A DNA stretch of 64,000 bases, taken from contig CAWHOS010000008.1 in the NCBI GenBank assembly GCA_963831105.1, forward strand, positions 124,001 to 188,000. Reading direction: 5' to 3'. This DNA is from DATFQI01 sp963831105. GTDB taxonomy: Bacteria; Actinomycetota; Thermoleophilia; Solirubrobacterales; Solirubrobacteraceae. Of this stretch, positions 17,257 to 26,276 are shown piece by piece; within the stretch, counting starts at the first letter, position 1, and each line of letters begins with the position of its first letter. The position numbers and the translations under genes were made by a program. A model generated the notes under the pieces. It searched no databases. It had not been told where the DNA came from and saw only the letters and a program-made list of their open reading frames with translations.

Positions 17257-18459
17257 TTGGCGCGAATAACCTCCTTGCCCATCGAGGCGTCACGAGAGAC
17301 ACGGGAGCGGCGGCGCGCCTCCGCACGCCGCCGCACGATCGCTCGCCGGCGCCTGACGGCGCTGGGGATCGCGGCCGTGCTCGCGTTCGTGATCGGGATC
17401 GCGGTCGGCGGCGGCGACGACGGCGAGGAGAGCGCGGCACCCGCTCCGGCCGCCACTCCCGCCCCTGAGGAGGAGGCCCGCAAGGTCTCCGAGGGGCTGC
17501 CGCTCGGCCAGCAGGTCGGGCGGCTCGTGGTGCTGCGCTTCGCCGGGACGAGCGCGCCGGGCTACGTGCGCCGCGTCCTCTCGCAGGGCCGCGCGGCCGG
17601 GGCGATCCTGTTCCGCGACAACCTCACCGGCGCCGAGCAGGCGAAGGCGCTCGCGGGGCAGCTGAAGAAGGGTGCGAAAGGCCCGCCCCTGGTCATGGTC
17701 GACCAGGAGGGCGGCGACATCCGCATCCTCCCCTGGGCCCCGCCCGCCGCCTCGCAGCCGCGGCAGGCGGCCGCGGGCAGCGTCGGCTCCGACGCCGAGG
17801 CGGCGGCGCGCGCGCTGCGCGACTCCGGGATCAACGTGACGCTTGCGCCGGTCGGCGACGTCGCGAGCGTCCCGAACGCGGCGCTCGCCGGCCGCGCGTT
17901 CTCGACGGACTTCCAGGCCGCGGCCGAGGCGATGGCCGAGTCCGTGCGCGGCTGGCGCAAGGGCAGGGTCGCCCCGACCGCCAAGCACTTCCCGGGGATC
18001 GGCGGCGCCGTCACGAACACCGACGACGGCCCGGCGACGATCGAGCGCAGCGCGCAGCAGATCCGCGACGAGGACCTCGTCCCGTTCCGGGCGGCGATCG
18101 AGGCCGGCGTGCCGCTGGTGATGGCCGGCCACGCCCTCTACCCCGCGTTCGACGGCGAGCGGATCGCCTCCCAGTCGCAGCCGATCATCGACGGCCTGCT
18201 GCGCGACGAGCTCGGCTTCGACGGCGTCGTCATCACCGACTCCACGGAGGCCGCGGCGGTGCAGGCCGTCACCGGCGTGCAGGAGGCGGCCGTGCGCAAC
18301 ATCCGCGCGGGCGTGGACATCGTGCTCACCACGGGCCGCGGGTCCTACATCCAGGTCTACCGCGCGCTGCTGGCCGAGGCGCGCCGCGACCCCGCCTTCC
18401 GCGAGCGGGTGCGCGAGTCCGCGCAGCGCGTCGTGGCGCTGCAGCAGTCGCTCCGCTAG
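17257..18459 (+). CDS. Glycoside hydrolase family 3, NagZ-like beta-N-acetylhexosaminidase
   Basis: 400 aa if it starts at TTG 17257; TTG 17275 is an alternative, since the start is poorly marked. A very basic N-terminus and one hydrophobic segment (ALGIAAVLAFVIGIAVGG) suggest a membrane-anchored enzyme facing outwards, followed by a Pro/Ala linker. GH3 features: AGAILFRDNL, MVDQEGGDIRI, VAPTAKHFPGIGG, MAGHALYPAFD and GVVITDS, where the Asp is the likely nucleophile. NagZ-type enzymes release N-acetylglucosamine from peptidoglycan fragments; an envelope role is likely. It is divergent from the STAS gene. Confidence 0.85.
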   Translation: MARITSLPIEASRETRERRRASARRRTIARRRLTALGIAAVLAFVIGIAVGGGDDGEESAAPAPAATPAPEEEARKVSEGLPLGQQVGRLVVLRFAGTSAPGYVRRVLSQGRAAGAILFRDNLTGAEQAKALAGQLKKGAKGPPLVMVDQEGGDIRILPWAPPAASQPRQAAAGSVGSDAEAAARALRDSGINVTLAPVGDVASVPNAALAGRAFSTDFQAAAEAMAESVRGWRKGRVAPTAKHFPGIGGAVTNTDDGPATIERSAQQIRDEDLVPFRAAIEAGVPLVMAGHALYPAFDGERIASQSQPIIDGLLRDELGFDGVVITDSTEAAAVQAVTGVQEAAVRNIRAGVDIVLTTGRGSYIQVYRALLAEARRDPAFRERVRESAQRVVALQQSLR

Positions 18460-18638
18460 TTCGGGCTCGACCGGCGCTCGTAGCCGGGGCAGGAACCGAC
18501 CGGCGTGCGCGGGTACTTGTCGTAGCGCGGGTCGTCCTTCGAGCGCAGGCACATGGAGAACTCGGACCCCCTGCCGGTCCGTATGAGCTTCTGGTGGCGG
18601 CAGGAATCACAGAGGCCGGCCGGCGGCCGGCCGGTCAC
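18456..18638 (-). CDS. Small Cys-rich protein, possible zinc ribbon
   Basis: 60 aa from GTG 18638. Four Cys in the order CDSC, SMC, GSC, with KYPRTPVGSCPGYER at the end. I believe this is a small conserved actinobacterial protein, but no function is known to me. The start overlaps the upstream stop (GTGA) and the stop overlaps the convergent GH3 stop. Confidence 0.65.
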   Translation of the reverse strand: MTGRPPAGLCDSCRHQKLIRTGRGSEFSMCLRSKDDPRYDKYPRTPVGSCPGYERRSSPN

Positions 18639-18934
18639 AGGCGACGGTGGCCGAGGCGTGCGAGCTCCTCGTGGTGCTCGGTGACGCGGAGCTTGACCGC
18701 GTCACCGTCGGGACGCGCGTGGACGATCCCCCACATGGCGTCGGCGACCTGCTCGGCGCTCTCGGGCGTCGCGCGGGCGCGCATCTCGTCGACGAGCGCC
18801 AGCTCGAGCCGCTCGATCTTCTCCTCCGCGCTGCCGTCGCCGAGCGAGCGCGGGAACGGCACTCCGGGGAGATGGTCCTCCCAGGCCCCCTTGACCATGG
18901 CGAAGCGGTTGCGCAGCGCGATCGGATCGGTCAT
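18635..18934 (-). CDS. Small alpha-helical protein of unknown function
   Basis: 99 aa from ATG 18934. Highly charged and apparently all-helical (AEEKIERLELALVDEMRARA, AEQVADAMWGIVHAR). It is coupled to the Cys-rich gene by a 4-nt overlap, so the two may form a pair. Divergent from the ABC exporter operon. No family recognised. Confidence 0.6.
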   Translation of the reverse strand: MTDPIALRNRFAMVKGAWEDHLPGVPFPRSLGDGSAEEKIERLELALVDEMRARATPESAEQVADAMWGIVHARPDGDAVKLRVTEHHEELARLGHRRL

Positions 18935-18968
18935 CCGCGGCGCGAGTGTTGCAGATGAGGACGGTCCG

Positions 18969-18974
18969 TATCCT
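18969..18974 (+). promoter_or_regulatory. Putative leaderless -10 element for the ABC exporter operon
   Basis: TATCCT ends 8 nt before GTG 18983, which favours that start over TTG 18977. TTGCAG at 18949-18954 is a possible -35, but the 14-nt spacer is short. Confidence 0.4.
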
Positions 18975-18982
18975 GGTTGCAC

Positions 18983-20749
18983 GTGCACACGTTCTTGCGG
19001 CTGCTCGGCTTCCTGAGGCCCTACACCCGGGGCGCCGTGGTCTCGCTCGTGCTCGCCGGGCTGGCGATGGCGGCGACGGTCGCGATCCCCTGGCTGACCG
19101 GTCGCGCGGTCGACGAGATCGGTCGCGGCGATCGCGACGGGCTCACGACGCTCGTCGCGGTGATCGCCGGAATGGCGCTGCTGCGCGTCGTGCTGTCGGT
19201 GGCGCGGCGGCTCGTGGCGGGCCGCGTGTCGCTCGCCGTGGAGGTCGACCTGCGCAACCTCGTCTACGCGCACCTGCAATCGCTCGAGCTGGGCTTCTTC
19301 GCCGGCACGCAGACGGGCCAGCTGATGTCGCGCGCGACCGTCGACCTGCAGAGCGTGCGCTTCTTCCTCGGCTACGGGCTGGTGTTCATCGCCCAGAGCG
19401 CGTTGACGATCGTGCTGGCCGCGATCGCGATGCTGGCGCTGCAGCCGTTCCTGGGCGCGCTCGCGCTCGCGCCGGTCCCGTTCGTGGTGCTCGTCGCCGC
19501 ACGCTACGGGCGGCGCTCGCGGCCGTCGCTGCAGGAGGTCCAGCAGCGGATCGCCGAGCTGACCGCCGACGTCGAGGAGAACGTCTCGGGCGTGCGGGTC
19601 GTGAAGGCCTTCGCGGCCGAGCCGCGCCGGCTGGACCGCTTCCGCGAGTCGGTCACGCGCGTGTTCGACCAGTCGATGGACGCCACGCGGCTGCGGGCGT
19701 TCTACAACCCGTTCATCGGCTTCCTGCCGAACCTCGGCCTGGCCGTGATCCTCCTGATCGGCGGCCGCCAGGTCATCAACGGCACGCTGACGCTGGGCGA
19801 CTTCACCGCCTTCTACGCGTACCTGCTGATGCTGATCGGGCCGATGCGCCAGCTCGGGATCGCGCTCGGGCTCGCCCAGCGGGCGACGGCCTCGGGCGCG
19901 CGACTGTTCGAGCTGCTCGATCGCGAGCCGCGGCTGGTGGCGCCCGCCGACGCCCGGCCGCTGCCGGACGGGCGCGGGCGGGTGGAGCTGCGCGACGTGA
20001 CGTTCGCCTACGAGAACGCTGCGACGCCCTCGCTGCGCGACGTCTCGCTGGTCGTGGAGGCGGGCTCGACCGTCGCGCTGGTCGGCGGCACCGGCTCGGG
20101 CAAGTCGACGCTCGTGCGGCTGATCGGGCGGCTCTACGACCCGACCGAGGGCAGCGTGCTGGTCGACGGCGCGGACGTGCGCGAGCTGGACCTGCAGGCG
20201 CTGCGGCGCGCGATCGCCGTCGTCGACGACGACCCGTTCCTGTTCTCCGCGACGGTCCACGACAACATCGCCTACGGGCGGCCGTCGGCGTCGCGCGAGG
20301 AGGTCGAGCGGGCGGCCGAGCGCGCGCAGGCCGCCGGCTTCATCGCCGAGCTGCCCGACGGCTACGACACGCGCGTCGGCGAGCGCGGCCTGACGCTGTC
20401 GGGCGGCCAGCGCCAGCGGCTGGCGATCGCGCGGGCGCTGCTCGCCGACCCGCGGATCCTGATCCTCGACGACGCCACCTCCTCCGTCGACGCGACGACC
20501 GAGCAGGCGATCAAGGAGGCGCTGCGCGAGGTGATGACGGGCCGGACGACGTTCGTGATCGCCCACCGGCTCTCGACGATCGCGCTCGCCGACGAGATCG
20601 TCGTGCTGGAGGCCGGCGAGGTCATCGCCCAGGGCACGCACGACGAGCTGCTCACCCGCTCGGGGCTCTACGCCGAGATCGCCGCCAAGGGCCTCCCGGA
20701 CCAGGTGTTCCTCAACCGCGACCCGGTGGAACGTGTCGCAGGTCTCTGA
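18983..20749 (+). CDS. ABC exporter half-transporter, subunit with degenerate nucleotide site
   Basis: 588 aa from GTG 18983. Six transmembrane helices (about residues 15-310) are followed by an ATPase domain with GGTGSGKST, a Q-loop position occupied by Asp (AVVDDDPFLFSA), a canonical LSGGQ signature, Walker B ILILDDATS with Asp in place of the catalytic Glu, and the H-loop IAHRLST. With the next gene it makes a heterodimeric multidrug or lipid exporter. The degenerate Walker B and Q-loop sit on this subunit. It overlaps the next gene by 17 nt. Confidence 0.9.
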   Translation: MHTFLRLLGFLRPYTRGAVVSLVLAGLAMAATVAIPWLTGRAVDEIGRGDRDGLTTLVAVIAGMALLRVVLSVARRLVAGRVSLAVEVDLRNLVYAHLQSLELGFFAGTQTGQLMSRATVDLQSVRFFLGYGLVFIAQSALTIVLAAIAMLALQPFLGALALAPVPFVVLVAARYGRRSRPSLQEVQQRIAELTADVEENVSGVRVVKAFAAEPRRLDRFRESVTRVFDQSMDATRLRAFYNPFIGFLPNLGLAVILLIGGRQVINGTLTLGDFTAFYAYLLMLIGPMRQLGIALGLAQRATASGARLFELLDREPRLVAPADARPLPDGRGRVELRDVTFAYENAATPSLRDVSLVVEAGSTVALVGGTGSGKSTLVRLIGRLYDPTEGSVLVDGADVRELDLQALRRAIAVVDDDPFLFSATVHDNIAYGRPSASREEVERAAERAQAAGFIAELPDGYDTRVGERGLTLSGGQRQRLAIARALLADPRILILDDATSSVDATTEQAIKEALREVMTGRTTFVIAHRLSTIALADEIVVLEAGEVIAQGTHDELLTRSGLYAEIAAKGLPDQVFLNRDPVERVAGL

Positions 20750-22535
20750 ACAGCCCCACCGGCACCTGGCCGAGCTGCGCCGCCGGCTGCGCCAGACGGG
20801 CGGGCGCGGGCGCAAGCTGCGCGGCCTGCTCGAGCTGCTGCGGCCCTACCGCGGGCGCACGCTGCTGATGCTCGGCTCGCTGCTGATCGCCACCGCGGCC
20901 GCGCTGGCGCCGCCGCCGCTCGCCAAGCTGGCGATCGACTCCGGGATCACGCCCGGCGACCTGACCGCGCTGACCTGGATCGTGGTCGCGTTCCTCGCGT
21001 CGGCGCTGATCTACTGGGGCGCGACCTACGCCCAGACCTACCTGACGGGCTGGGTCGGCCAGCGCGCGCTGCAGGACCTGCGGATCCAGCTGTTCGCGCA
21101 CCTCCAGACGCTGTCGATCGGCTTCTACTCGCGCAAGCAGGCGGGCGTGCTGATCTCGCGGCTGACCAACGACGTGCAGGCGCTCGACCAGCTCGTCTCC
21201 GACGGCGTCGTGACGCTGTTCGGCTCGACGCTGACGCTGATCGGCACGGCCGCGATCCTGATCGTGCTCGACCTCGAGCTCGCCCTGCTGACGTTCCTCG
21301 TCTTCCCCGTGCTGGCGGTCGGCTCGCTGGCGTTCCGGATCGTCTCCGCCGACGCCTACCGGCTCACGCGCGAGAAGGTCGCGGCGATCACCGCCTACCT
21401 GCAGGAGTCGCTGTCGGGGATCCGGGTCGTGCGCTCCTTCGCCCAGGAGGAGCGCCACCTCAAGCGCTTCGCGGAGCTCAACGACGAGAACCGCGAGGCG
21501 AACATGAAGACCGTCAACCTCAACGCGGCCTACTTCCCGTCCGTCGAGCTGCTGAGCGGGCTCGCGACCGCCGGGATCCTGCTCTACGGCGGCTATCAGG
21601 CGATCAACGGCGAGGTGACGGTCGGCGTGCTCGTGGCGTTCATCGCCGCGCTGAACAACTTCTTCGACCCGATCCAGTCGCTGTCGCAGTTCTACACGAC
21701 CTACCAGGCGGGGATGGCGGCGCTGGACAAGATCTTCGAGCTGCTCGACGAGGAGCCCGAGCTGCAGGACGCGCCCGACGCGGTCGAGCTCGGGCGGATC
21801 CGCGGCGAGATCGAGTTCGACGACGTGGTCTTCTCCTACGGGTCGGGCGAGGCGCTGTGCCACGTCAACCTCCACGTCCCGCCGGGCCAGACGGTCGCGC
21901 TGGTGGGCGCCACGGGCGCCGGCAAGTCGACGATGGCCAAGCTGATGGCGCGCTTCTACGACCCCACCTCGGGGCGCGTGCTCGTCGACGGGCACGACCT
22001 GCGCGAGGTCACCGCCTCGTCGCTGCGCAGCCAGATGGGCGTGGTTCCGCAGGAGGCGTTCCTGTTCTCCGGCACGATCGGCGAGAACATCGGCTTCGGC
22101 CGCGCGGACGCCACGCCCGAGGAGGTCGAGGACGCCGCCCGCGCCGTCGGCGCGCACGACTTCATCGCCGGGCTCGAGCAGGGCTACGACACCCCGACGG
22201 GCGAGCGCGGCGCCCAGCTCTCGGCCGGCCAGCGCCAGCTCGTCGCCTTCGCCCGCGCGCTGATCGCCGACCCGCGCATCCTCGTGCTCGACGAGGCCAC
22301 CTCGAACGTCGACATCCACACGGAGGGCCGCATCGAGGCCGGCCTGCGGCGGCTGCTCGCGGGCCGCACGGCGATCGTGATCGCCCACCGGCTCTCGACC
22401 ATCCAGCGCGCCGGCCGGATCGTCGTCCTCGACCACGGCCGCATCGTCGAGCAGGGCACCCACGAGGAGCTGCTCGCGGCAGAAGGGGCCTACTGGCGCC
22501 TGCACCGCGACTGGGCGGAACAGGCCGCGGCCTAG
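20733..22535 (+). CDS. ABC exporter half-transporter, subunit with catalytic Walker B
   Basis: 600 aa from GTG 20733. Six transmembrane helices, then GATGAGKST, Q-loop VVPQEAFLFS, an altered signature LSAGQ, canonical Walker B LVLDEATS and IAHRLST. The altered signature completes the degenerate site with the partner's Asp-type Walker B, while its own Walker A/B faces the partner's canonical LSGGQ. So one site should hydrolyse ATP well and the other poorly, as in BmrCD and TM287/288. Substrate unknown. Confidence 0.9.
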   Translation: MSQVSEQPHRHLAELRRRLRQTGGRGRKLRGLLELLRPYRGRTLLMLGSLLIATAAALAPPPLAKLAIDSGITPGDLTALTWIVVAFLASALIYWGATYAQTYLTGWVGQRALQDLRIQLFAHLQTLSIGFYSRKQAGVLISRLTNDVQALDQLVSDGVVTLFGSTLTLIGTAAILIVLDLELALLTFLVFPVLAVGSLAFRIVSADAYRLTREKVAAITAYLQESLSGIRVVRSFAQEERHLKRFAELNDENREANMKTVNLNAAYFPSVELLSGLATAGILLYGGYQAINGEVTVGVLVAFIAALNNFFDPIQSLSQFYTTYQAGMAALDKIFELLDEEPELQDAPDAVELGRIRGEIEFDDVVFSYGSGEALCHVNLHVPPGQTVALVGATGAGKSTMAKLMARFYDPTSGRVLVDGHDLREVTASSLRSQMGVVPQEAFLFSGTIGENIGFGRADATPEEVEDAARAVGAHDFIAGLEQGYDTPTGERGAQLSAGQRQLVAFARALIADPRILVLDEATSNVDIHTEGRIEAGLRRLLAGRTAIVIAHRLSTIQRAGRIVVLDHGRIVEQGTHEELLAAEGAYWRLHRDWAEQAAA

Positions 22536-22558
22536 GACGCTCGGGGCCCCACCTCGAG

Positions 22559-22629
22559 CTGCGGGGCAGGGACTCGAACCCCGATAGCCGGCTCCAGAGG
22601 CCGGAGTCTTGCCATTAGACGACCCCGCA
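22559..22629 (-). tRNA. tRNA-Gln (CUG)
   Basis: On the minus strand a full cloverleaf: acceptor TGCGGGG/CCCCGCA with U1-A72 and G73, both glutamine identity features; anticodon stem CCGGC/GCCGG with loop CTCTGGA, giving anticodon CUG; T arm CGGGG-TTCGAGT-CCCTG. CCA is not encoded. It lies 23 nt past the ABC exporter stop on the opposite strand. Confidence 0.95.
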
Positions 22630-22868
22630 ATGGTCTCCCGTAATGCTAGCGAGCCCTTCGCCGGTCGGTCCTCGCGGGATCGGAGCTTCGCCGGCCGCCA
22701 TGTGTCCACAGAATCGAGGATCTGGGCGCGTAACCCTTCCATCCGCCCCGTGTCGCGCTACTCTCCGGGGTGGTCGAGGCGCCGCGGTTCAATTCCGGGG
22801 AGTCCGACCGTGCTCTTCCAGGCCGGGACGGCAATGGGCGTTGCCGGGCTCGGAGTCGGATCGCCAGT

Positions 22869-22874
22869 GGAGGT
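22869..22874 (+). promoter_or_regulatory. Shine-Dalgarno sequence that fixes the Crp-like start
   Basis: GGAGGT lies 9 nt before ATG 22884, which rules against the longer open frame from 22770. The 22630-22868 stretch holds no gene I can support; it is the leader of this gene. Confidence 0.6.
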
Positions 22875-22883
22875 CGTTTGCGC

Positions 22884-23654
22884 ATGCCAGAGGCGGGCGG
22901 CGGCTCTGTACAGCTTCTCGAAGCGGACCCGGATCTCGCGCGGGGGCTCGACCCTCGTCGGATCCGCGAGGTCAGCCAGCGGCTCTTCGTGCGCGCGATC
23001 GACGCGCCACGGGGCTCATGGACTCCCGGACGTTCGCTCAACCAGGGCAGCCAGCCGATCGGCCTGCTGGTGCTCGACGGCCTGCTCGTACGCGAGGCCA
23101 CCGTCGGCGATCACCCGTGCGCCGAGCTCCTCGGCCCGGGCGACCTCCTGCGCGCCTGGGACGACCGCGAGGCCGAGATCCTGCTGCCGCGCACCGTCGA
23201 GTGGACGGCGCTGACGCACTCGCGGCTGGCGATCATCGACCAGGCGCTCGCCGTGCGGGCGGCCCAGTGGCCCGAGATCTTCGCCGCGCTCGTCGAGCGC
23301 GCCGCGCGCCGCGCCGAGCGGCTCGTGGTCATGCAGGCGATCGCGCACCTCACCCGCGTCGACGACCGGCTGCTGGCGCTGCTGTGGTGCCTGGCCGAGC
23401 GCTGGGGCCGCGTGGTCCCCGGCGGCGTGCTCGTCAGCCTGCGCCTCCCCCACCGCACGCTCGCCGGCATGGTCGGCGCCCGCCGGCCGTCGGTCACGAC
23501 CGCGCTCGGCCAGCTGATCGCCCGCGAGGAGATCGAGCGCCGCCCAGACGGCGGCTGGCTCCTCCGCGGCGACCCGCCGGAGCCGCGCTCGGCCGCCACC
23601 GACCGCACGGTCGAGTCCCCGCAGGACCCGATCCGCTTCGCCGCGCGCCAGTAG
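22884..23654 (+). CDS. Crp/Fnr-like transcriptional regulator
   Basis: 256 aa. The N-terminal half looks like a cyclic-nucleotide-binding beta-roll (GLLVREATVGDHPCAELLGPGDLLRAW) but lacks the usual phosphate-binding FGE...RSA pattern, so the ligand is probably not cAMP or is absent. The C-terminal half is a winged helix (LPHRTLAGMVGARRPSVTTALGQLIAREEIERR). It has a real leader and ribosome-binding site, unlike most neighbours. Target genes unknown. Confidence 0.8.
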   Translation: MPEAGGGSVQLLEADPDLARGLDPRRIREVSQRLFVRAIDAPRGSWTPGRSLNQGSQPIGLLVLDGLLVREATVGDHPCAELLGPGDLLRAWDDREAEILLPRTVEWTALTHSRLAIIDQALAVRAAQWPEIFAALVERAARRAERLVVMQAIAHLTRVDDRLLALLWCLAERWGRVVPGGVLVSLRLPHRTLAGMVGARRPSVTTALGQLIAREEIERRPDGGWLLRGDPPEPRSAATDRTVESPQDPIRFAARQ

Positions 23655-23662
23655 CTGCAGAC

Positions 23663-23875
23663 GAACGTCAACGGCGCTGGGTAGGGAAGCGGGAGCGCCG
23701 GCGCGATCGCCGGTCTCCTAACGCTCGCCTGACGGACCTCAGACTCCCAACGATTCCGGCGGGGAAACGCTGGTCGCGAAATGCACGCTCAGCGGGCCGC
23801 AACGACCCCGCGTTGCGCCGCGCGACCACGCGAGCCGACCCGGCCCCGCACCCCACCTCCTTACCCAGCCGCAGT
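23663..23875. repeat. Inverted-end intergenic element, copy A
   Basis: Left end AACGTCAACGGCGCTGGGTA (from 23664), right end complementary to AACTGCGGCTGGGTAAGGAG (to about 23875). About 213 bp, the longest copy, and without the obvious central palindrome of the others. It fills the gap between two convergent genes. Confidence 0.55.
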
Positions 23876-23876
23876 T

Positions 23877-25145
23877 TCAGAGCTCGGAGAGGTCGGACCC
23901 GAGGTCGGCCAGGGCGTCGGCGCGCCCGCCGAGCTCGCCGCCCGCGGCGAGCATCCGCCGGGCCTGCATGAGGTCCTCGGGCCGCCCCACGGACAGGGCG
24001 CCGACGAGCCGCCCGTCCGCCAGGTAGAAGACCGCGAACGACCCGGAGTCGAGCGACCCGCGCACGATCTCCTGGTCCCAGGAGGTCGCCGTGCCCACGT
24101 ACTCCAGGGTCACCCAGTCGGCGAGGTCCGACCAGAAGTACGGCACCTCCACGAAGTCGGCCGGCCGCCCGGCCACCGCGGCCGCGACCGCCTTGCCCTG
24201 CGCCCGGGCGACCTCCCAGTGCTCGATCCGCACGCGACGGCCGTGCAGCACGGAGTCGTACTCGCAGGCGTCGCCGGCGCACCAGACGCCCTCCGCCGAG
24301 GTCGCGAGCGTCGAGGAGCACTCGACTCCGCCGGTCTCGCCGAGCGAGAGCCCCGACGAGCGCGCGAGCATGACGTCGGGCATCGCGCCCGTGCCCATCA
24401 CCACGAGGTCGGCGTCGACCAGCCGGCCCGACTCCGTCTCCACCGAGGCCACGCGCCCACCTGTGCCCGACGGCGAAGCCGTCTGGGTATCGCCGACGAA
24501 GGCCGCCAGCGGGTCGGCGGTGACGAGCTCGACGCCGCGCTCGCGCAGCAGCGCCGCGACGAACGCGCCGACCTGCTCGCCGAAGTGCGCCGACAGGGGC
24601 GCGTCCTCGACCATCACCATCGTGCAGCGCTTGCCCAGCGCCGTCAGCGAGGCGGCGACCTCGCAGGCGATGTAGGAGCCGCCGACGAGCACCACGCGCG
24701 AGGCCTCCGCGGCCTCGTCGCGGATCGCGTCCGCGTTGCCGAGCGCGCGCAGGTAGTGGATCCCCTCGAGGTCCGAGCCGGGCACCCGCAGCCGGCGCAC
24801 GTTGGCGCCCGTGGCCAGGACGCAGGCGCCGTAGCCGACCTCCTCCTTCGAGGAGAGCTTCGCGACCTTCGCCGCGGTGTCGAGCTTCATCACGCTCGTC
24901 CGTGACAGCAGCTCGACGCCCTTCGAGGCGTACCAGTCGGCCGGGTGCAGGTAGGTGCCCGAGCGGTCGGTCTCCCCGCGCAGGTAGTCCTTGGAGGCCG
25001 GCGGGCGCTCGTAGGGCGGGTCCTGCTCGCGCCCGACCAGCAGCACCGAGCCGGAGAAGCCCCGGTCCCGCGCCAGCGCCTCCGCGCACGCCGACCCGGC
25101 CGCGCCGGTGCCGACGATCAGGACGTCGACGGAGCGGTCAGGCAC
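23877..25145 (-). CDS. FAD-dependent NAD(P)H oxidoreductase, ferredoxin-reductase type
   Basis: 422 aa. Two Rossmann motifs: GTGAAGSACAEALARD for FAD near the N-terminus and VVLVGGSYIACEVAASL for NAD(P)H in the middle, plus VLATGANVRRL and GVWCAGDACEYDS. The C-terminal domain (VPYFWSDLADWVTLEYVG) is the reductase-C domain of the Rieske/2Fe-2S ferredoxin reductases. No redox Cys pair. It overlaps the upstream RCK gene by 8 nt, so electron transfer and ion transport genes share a transcript; whether they are functionally linked is unknown. Confidence 0.85.
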   Translation of the reverse strand: MPDRSVDVLIVGTGAAGSACAEALARDRGFSGSVLLVGREQDPPYERPPASKDYLRGETDRSGTYLHPADWYASKGVELLSRTSVMKLDTAAKVAKLSSKEEVGYGACVLATGANVRRLRVPGSDLEGIHYLRALGNADAIRDEAAEASRVVLVGGSYIACEVAASLTALGKRCTMVMVEDAPLSAHFGEQVGAFVAALLRERGVELVTADPLAAFVGDTQTASPSGTGGRVASVETESGRLVDADLVVMGTGAMPDVMLARSSGLSLGETGGVECSSTLATSAEGVWCAGDACEYDSVLHGRRVRIEHWEVARAQGKAVAAAVAGRPADFVEVPYFWSDLADWVTLEYVGTATSWDQEIVRGSLDSGSFAVFYLADGRLVGALSVGRPEDLMQARRMLAAGGELGGRADALADLGSDLSEL

Positions 25146-25824
25146 GCTCGTTGGAGTTCTCGCCCACGAACTGGGCGGTGATGCTCTCCTCCAGCCCCGG
25201 GTCGAGCACCACGAGCACCTCGTCGCCCGCCTCGACGACCGTGTCCGCCTTGGGGACGAAGCCGCTGCCGTCGCGCAGCACGGAGATCACCAGCGCGCCC
25301 TCGGGCAGCGTCATGTCCTGCACCTTCTGGCCCGCCGCCGGCGCGTCCTCGGAGACGACGAGCTCGATGATCTCGAGCCGCTCCTCCGGCAGGTCGAGCA
25401 GGTGGACGAGGCCGTAGCGCGGCACCTCGTGCTCGATCAGGCGCAGGATCAGGTCCGTCGCGGAGACGGCCGGCTGGATGCCGAGCAGCTTGAAGTGCTC
25501 CAGGTTCCGCGGGTTGTTGACGCGGGCGATGATCCGCTCGCAGAGGTACTTCTCCTTGGCGACCTGGCAGATCAGCAGGTTGTCCTCGTCGTCGCCGGTG
25601 ACGGCGACGACCAGGTCGGCGCGCTGGATGCCCGCGCGCTCGAGCACCCACAGCTCGGTCGCGTCGCCGTACTGGACCGCGTGCTCGAGCTCCTGCTCGA
25701 CGGTCAGGTAGCGGCGGCGGTCCTGCTCGAGCACGGTCACCTCGTGGCCCTTCTCGAGCAGCTCCCGCGCGAGGTTCCAGCCGACCTTGCCGGCGCCGGC
25801 GATGATGACGTAGAGGCCGGCCAT
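25138..25824 (-). CDS. TrkA-type RCK potassium-transport regulatory protein (RCK_N + RCK_C)
   Basis: 228 aa. The Rossmann RCK_N domain has AGAGKVGWNLARELLEKGHEVTVLEQD and VAVTGDDEDNLLICQVAKEKY; the C-terminal 80 residues form an RCK_C domain (LPEGALVISVLRDGSGFVPKADTVVEAGDEVLVV). It should bind NAD(H) or ATP and gate a membrane transporter. Its ATG overlaps the stop of the shorter RCK protein upstream. Equivalent in arrangement to CeoC/CeoB of mycobacteria. Confidence 0.88.
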   Translation of the reverse strand: MAGLYVIIAGAGKVGWNLARELLEKGHEVTVLEQDRRRYLTVEQELEHAVQYGDATELWVLERAGIQRADLVVAVTGDDEDNLLICQVAKEKYLCERIIARVNNPRNLEHFKLLGIQPAVSATDLILRLIEHEVPRYGLVHLLDLPEERLEIIELVVSEDAPAAGQKVQDMTLPEGALVISVLRDGSGFVPKADTVVEAGDEVLVVLDPGLEESITAQFVGENSNERA

Positions 25825-26261
25825 CAGGTGACCGACTCGGCCTCGGACAGCGCCGCCCGCTCGAGCTGCTCGATCGCGATCTGGGTCGGGCAGATCGTCT
25901 GCAGCCCCTGCTCCTGGTACCAGGCGGCGCGCCGCGGGTCGAGGATGCGGGCGATCACGCGCGGGACCTCGTAGCGGCGCTGGGCGATCTGCGAGACGAC
26001 GAGGTTCGTGTTGTCGCCGTTGGTGGAGGCGATGAAGACGTCGGCCTGCTCGATGCCGGCCTCCACCAGCGCGTCCATCTCCAGCGCGGTCCCGATCGTG
26101 AAGCGCCCGCCGGCCTCCTCCCAGCCCTGGCCGAGCTCGACGTCGAGGCGCTCGTGCGAGAGCGGGTCCTCGTCCAGCACGGAGACGGTGTGGCCCGCCC
26201 GCAGGGCGGAGGTGGCGACCGCAGAGCCGACACGGCCCGCTCCGACGACGAGGACGAACAT
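25824..26261 (-). CDS. TrkA-N (RCK_N-only) regulatory protein
   Basis: 145 aa. VVGAGRVGSAVATSALRAGHTVSVLDED and FIASTNGDNTNLVVSQIAQRRY identify an RCK_N domain with no RCK_C. It probably pairs with the longer RCK protein encoded directly downstream with a 1-nt overlap. The gene is 12 nt from the stop of the APC permease gene upstream, and a -10-like hexamer lies inside that gap. Confidence 0.85.
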   Translation of the reverse strand: MFVLVVGAGRVGSAVATSALRAGHTVSVLDEDPLSHERLDVELGQGWEEAGGRFTIGTALEMDALVEAGIEQADVFIASTNGDNTNLVVSQIAQRRYEVPRVIARILDPRRAAWYQEQGLQTICPTQIAIEQLERAALSEAESVT

Positions 26262-26270
26262 TCGGCGCGG

Positions 26271-26276
26271 ACTCTA
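26271..26276 (-). promoter_or_regulatory. Putative leaderless -10 element for the RCK genes
   Basis: TAGAGT on the minus strand ends 9 nt before ATG 26261 and overlaps the stop codon of the APC permease. Confidence 0.35.

Noticed and set aside
22559..23694. Integrated element using the tRNA-Gln as attachment site
   Set aside because: No integrase or duplicated tRNA end is seen in the flanks.
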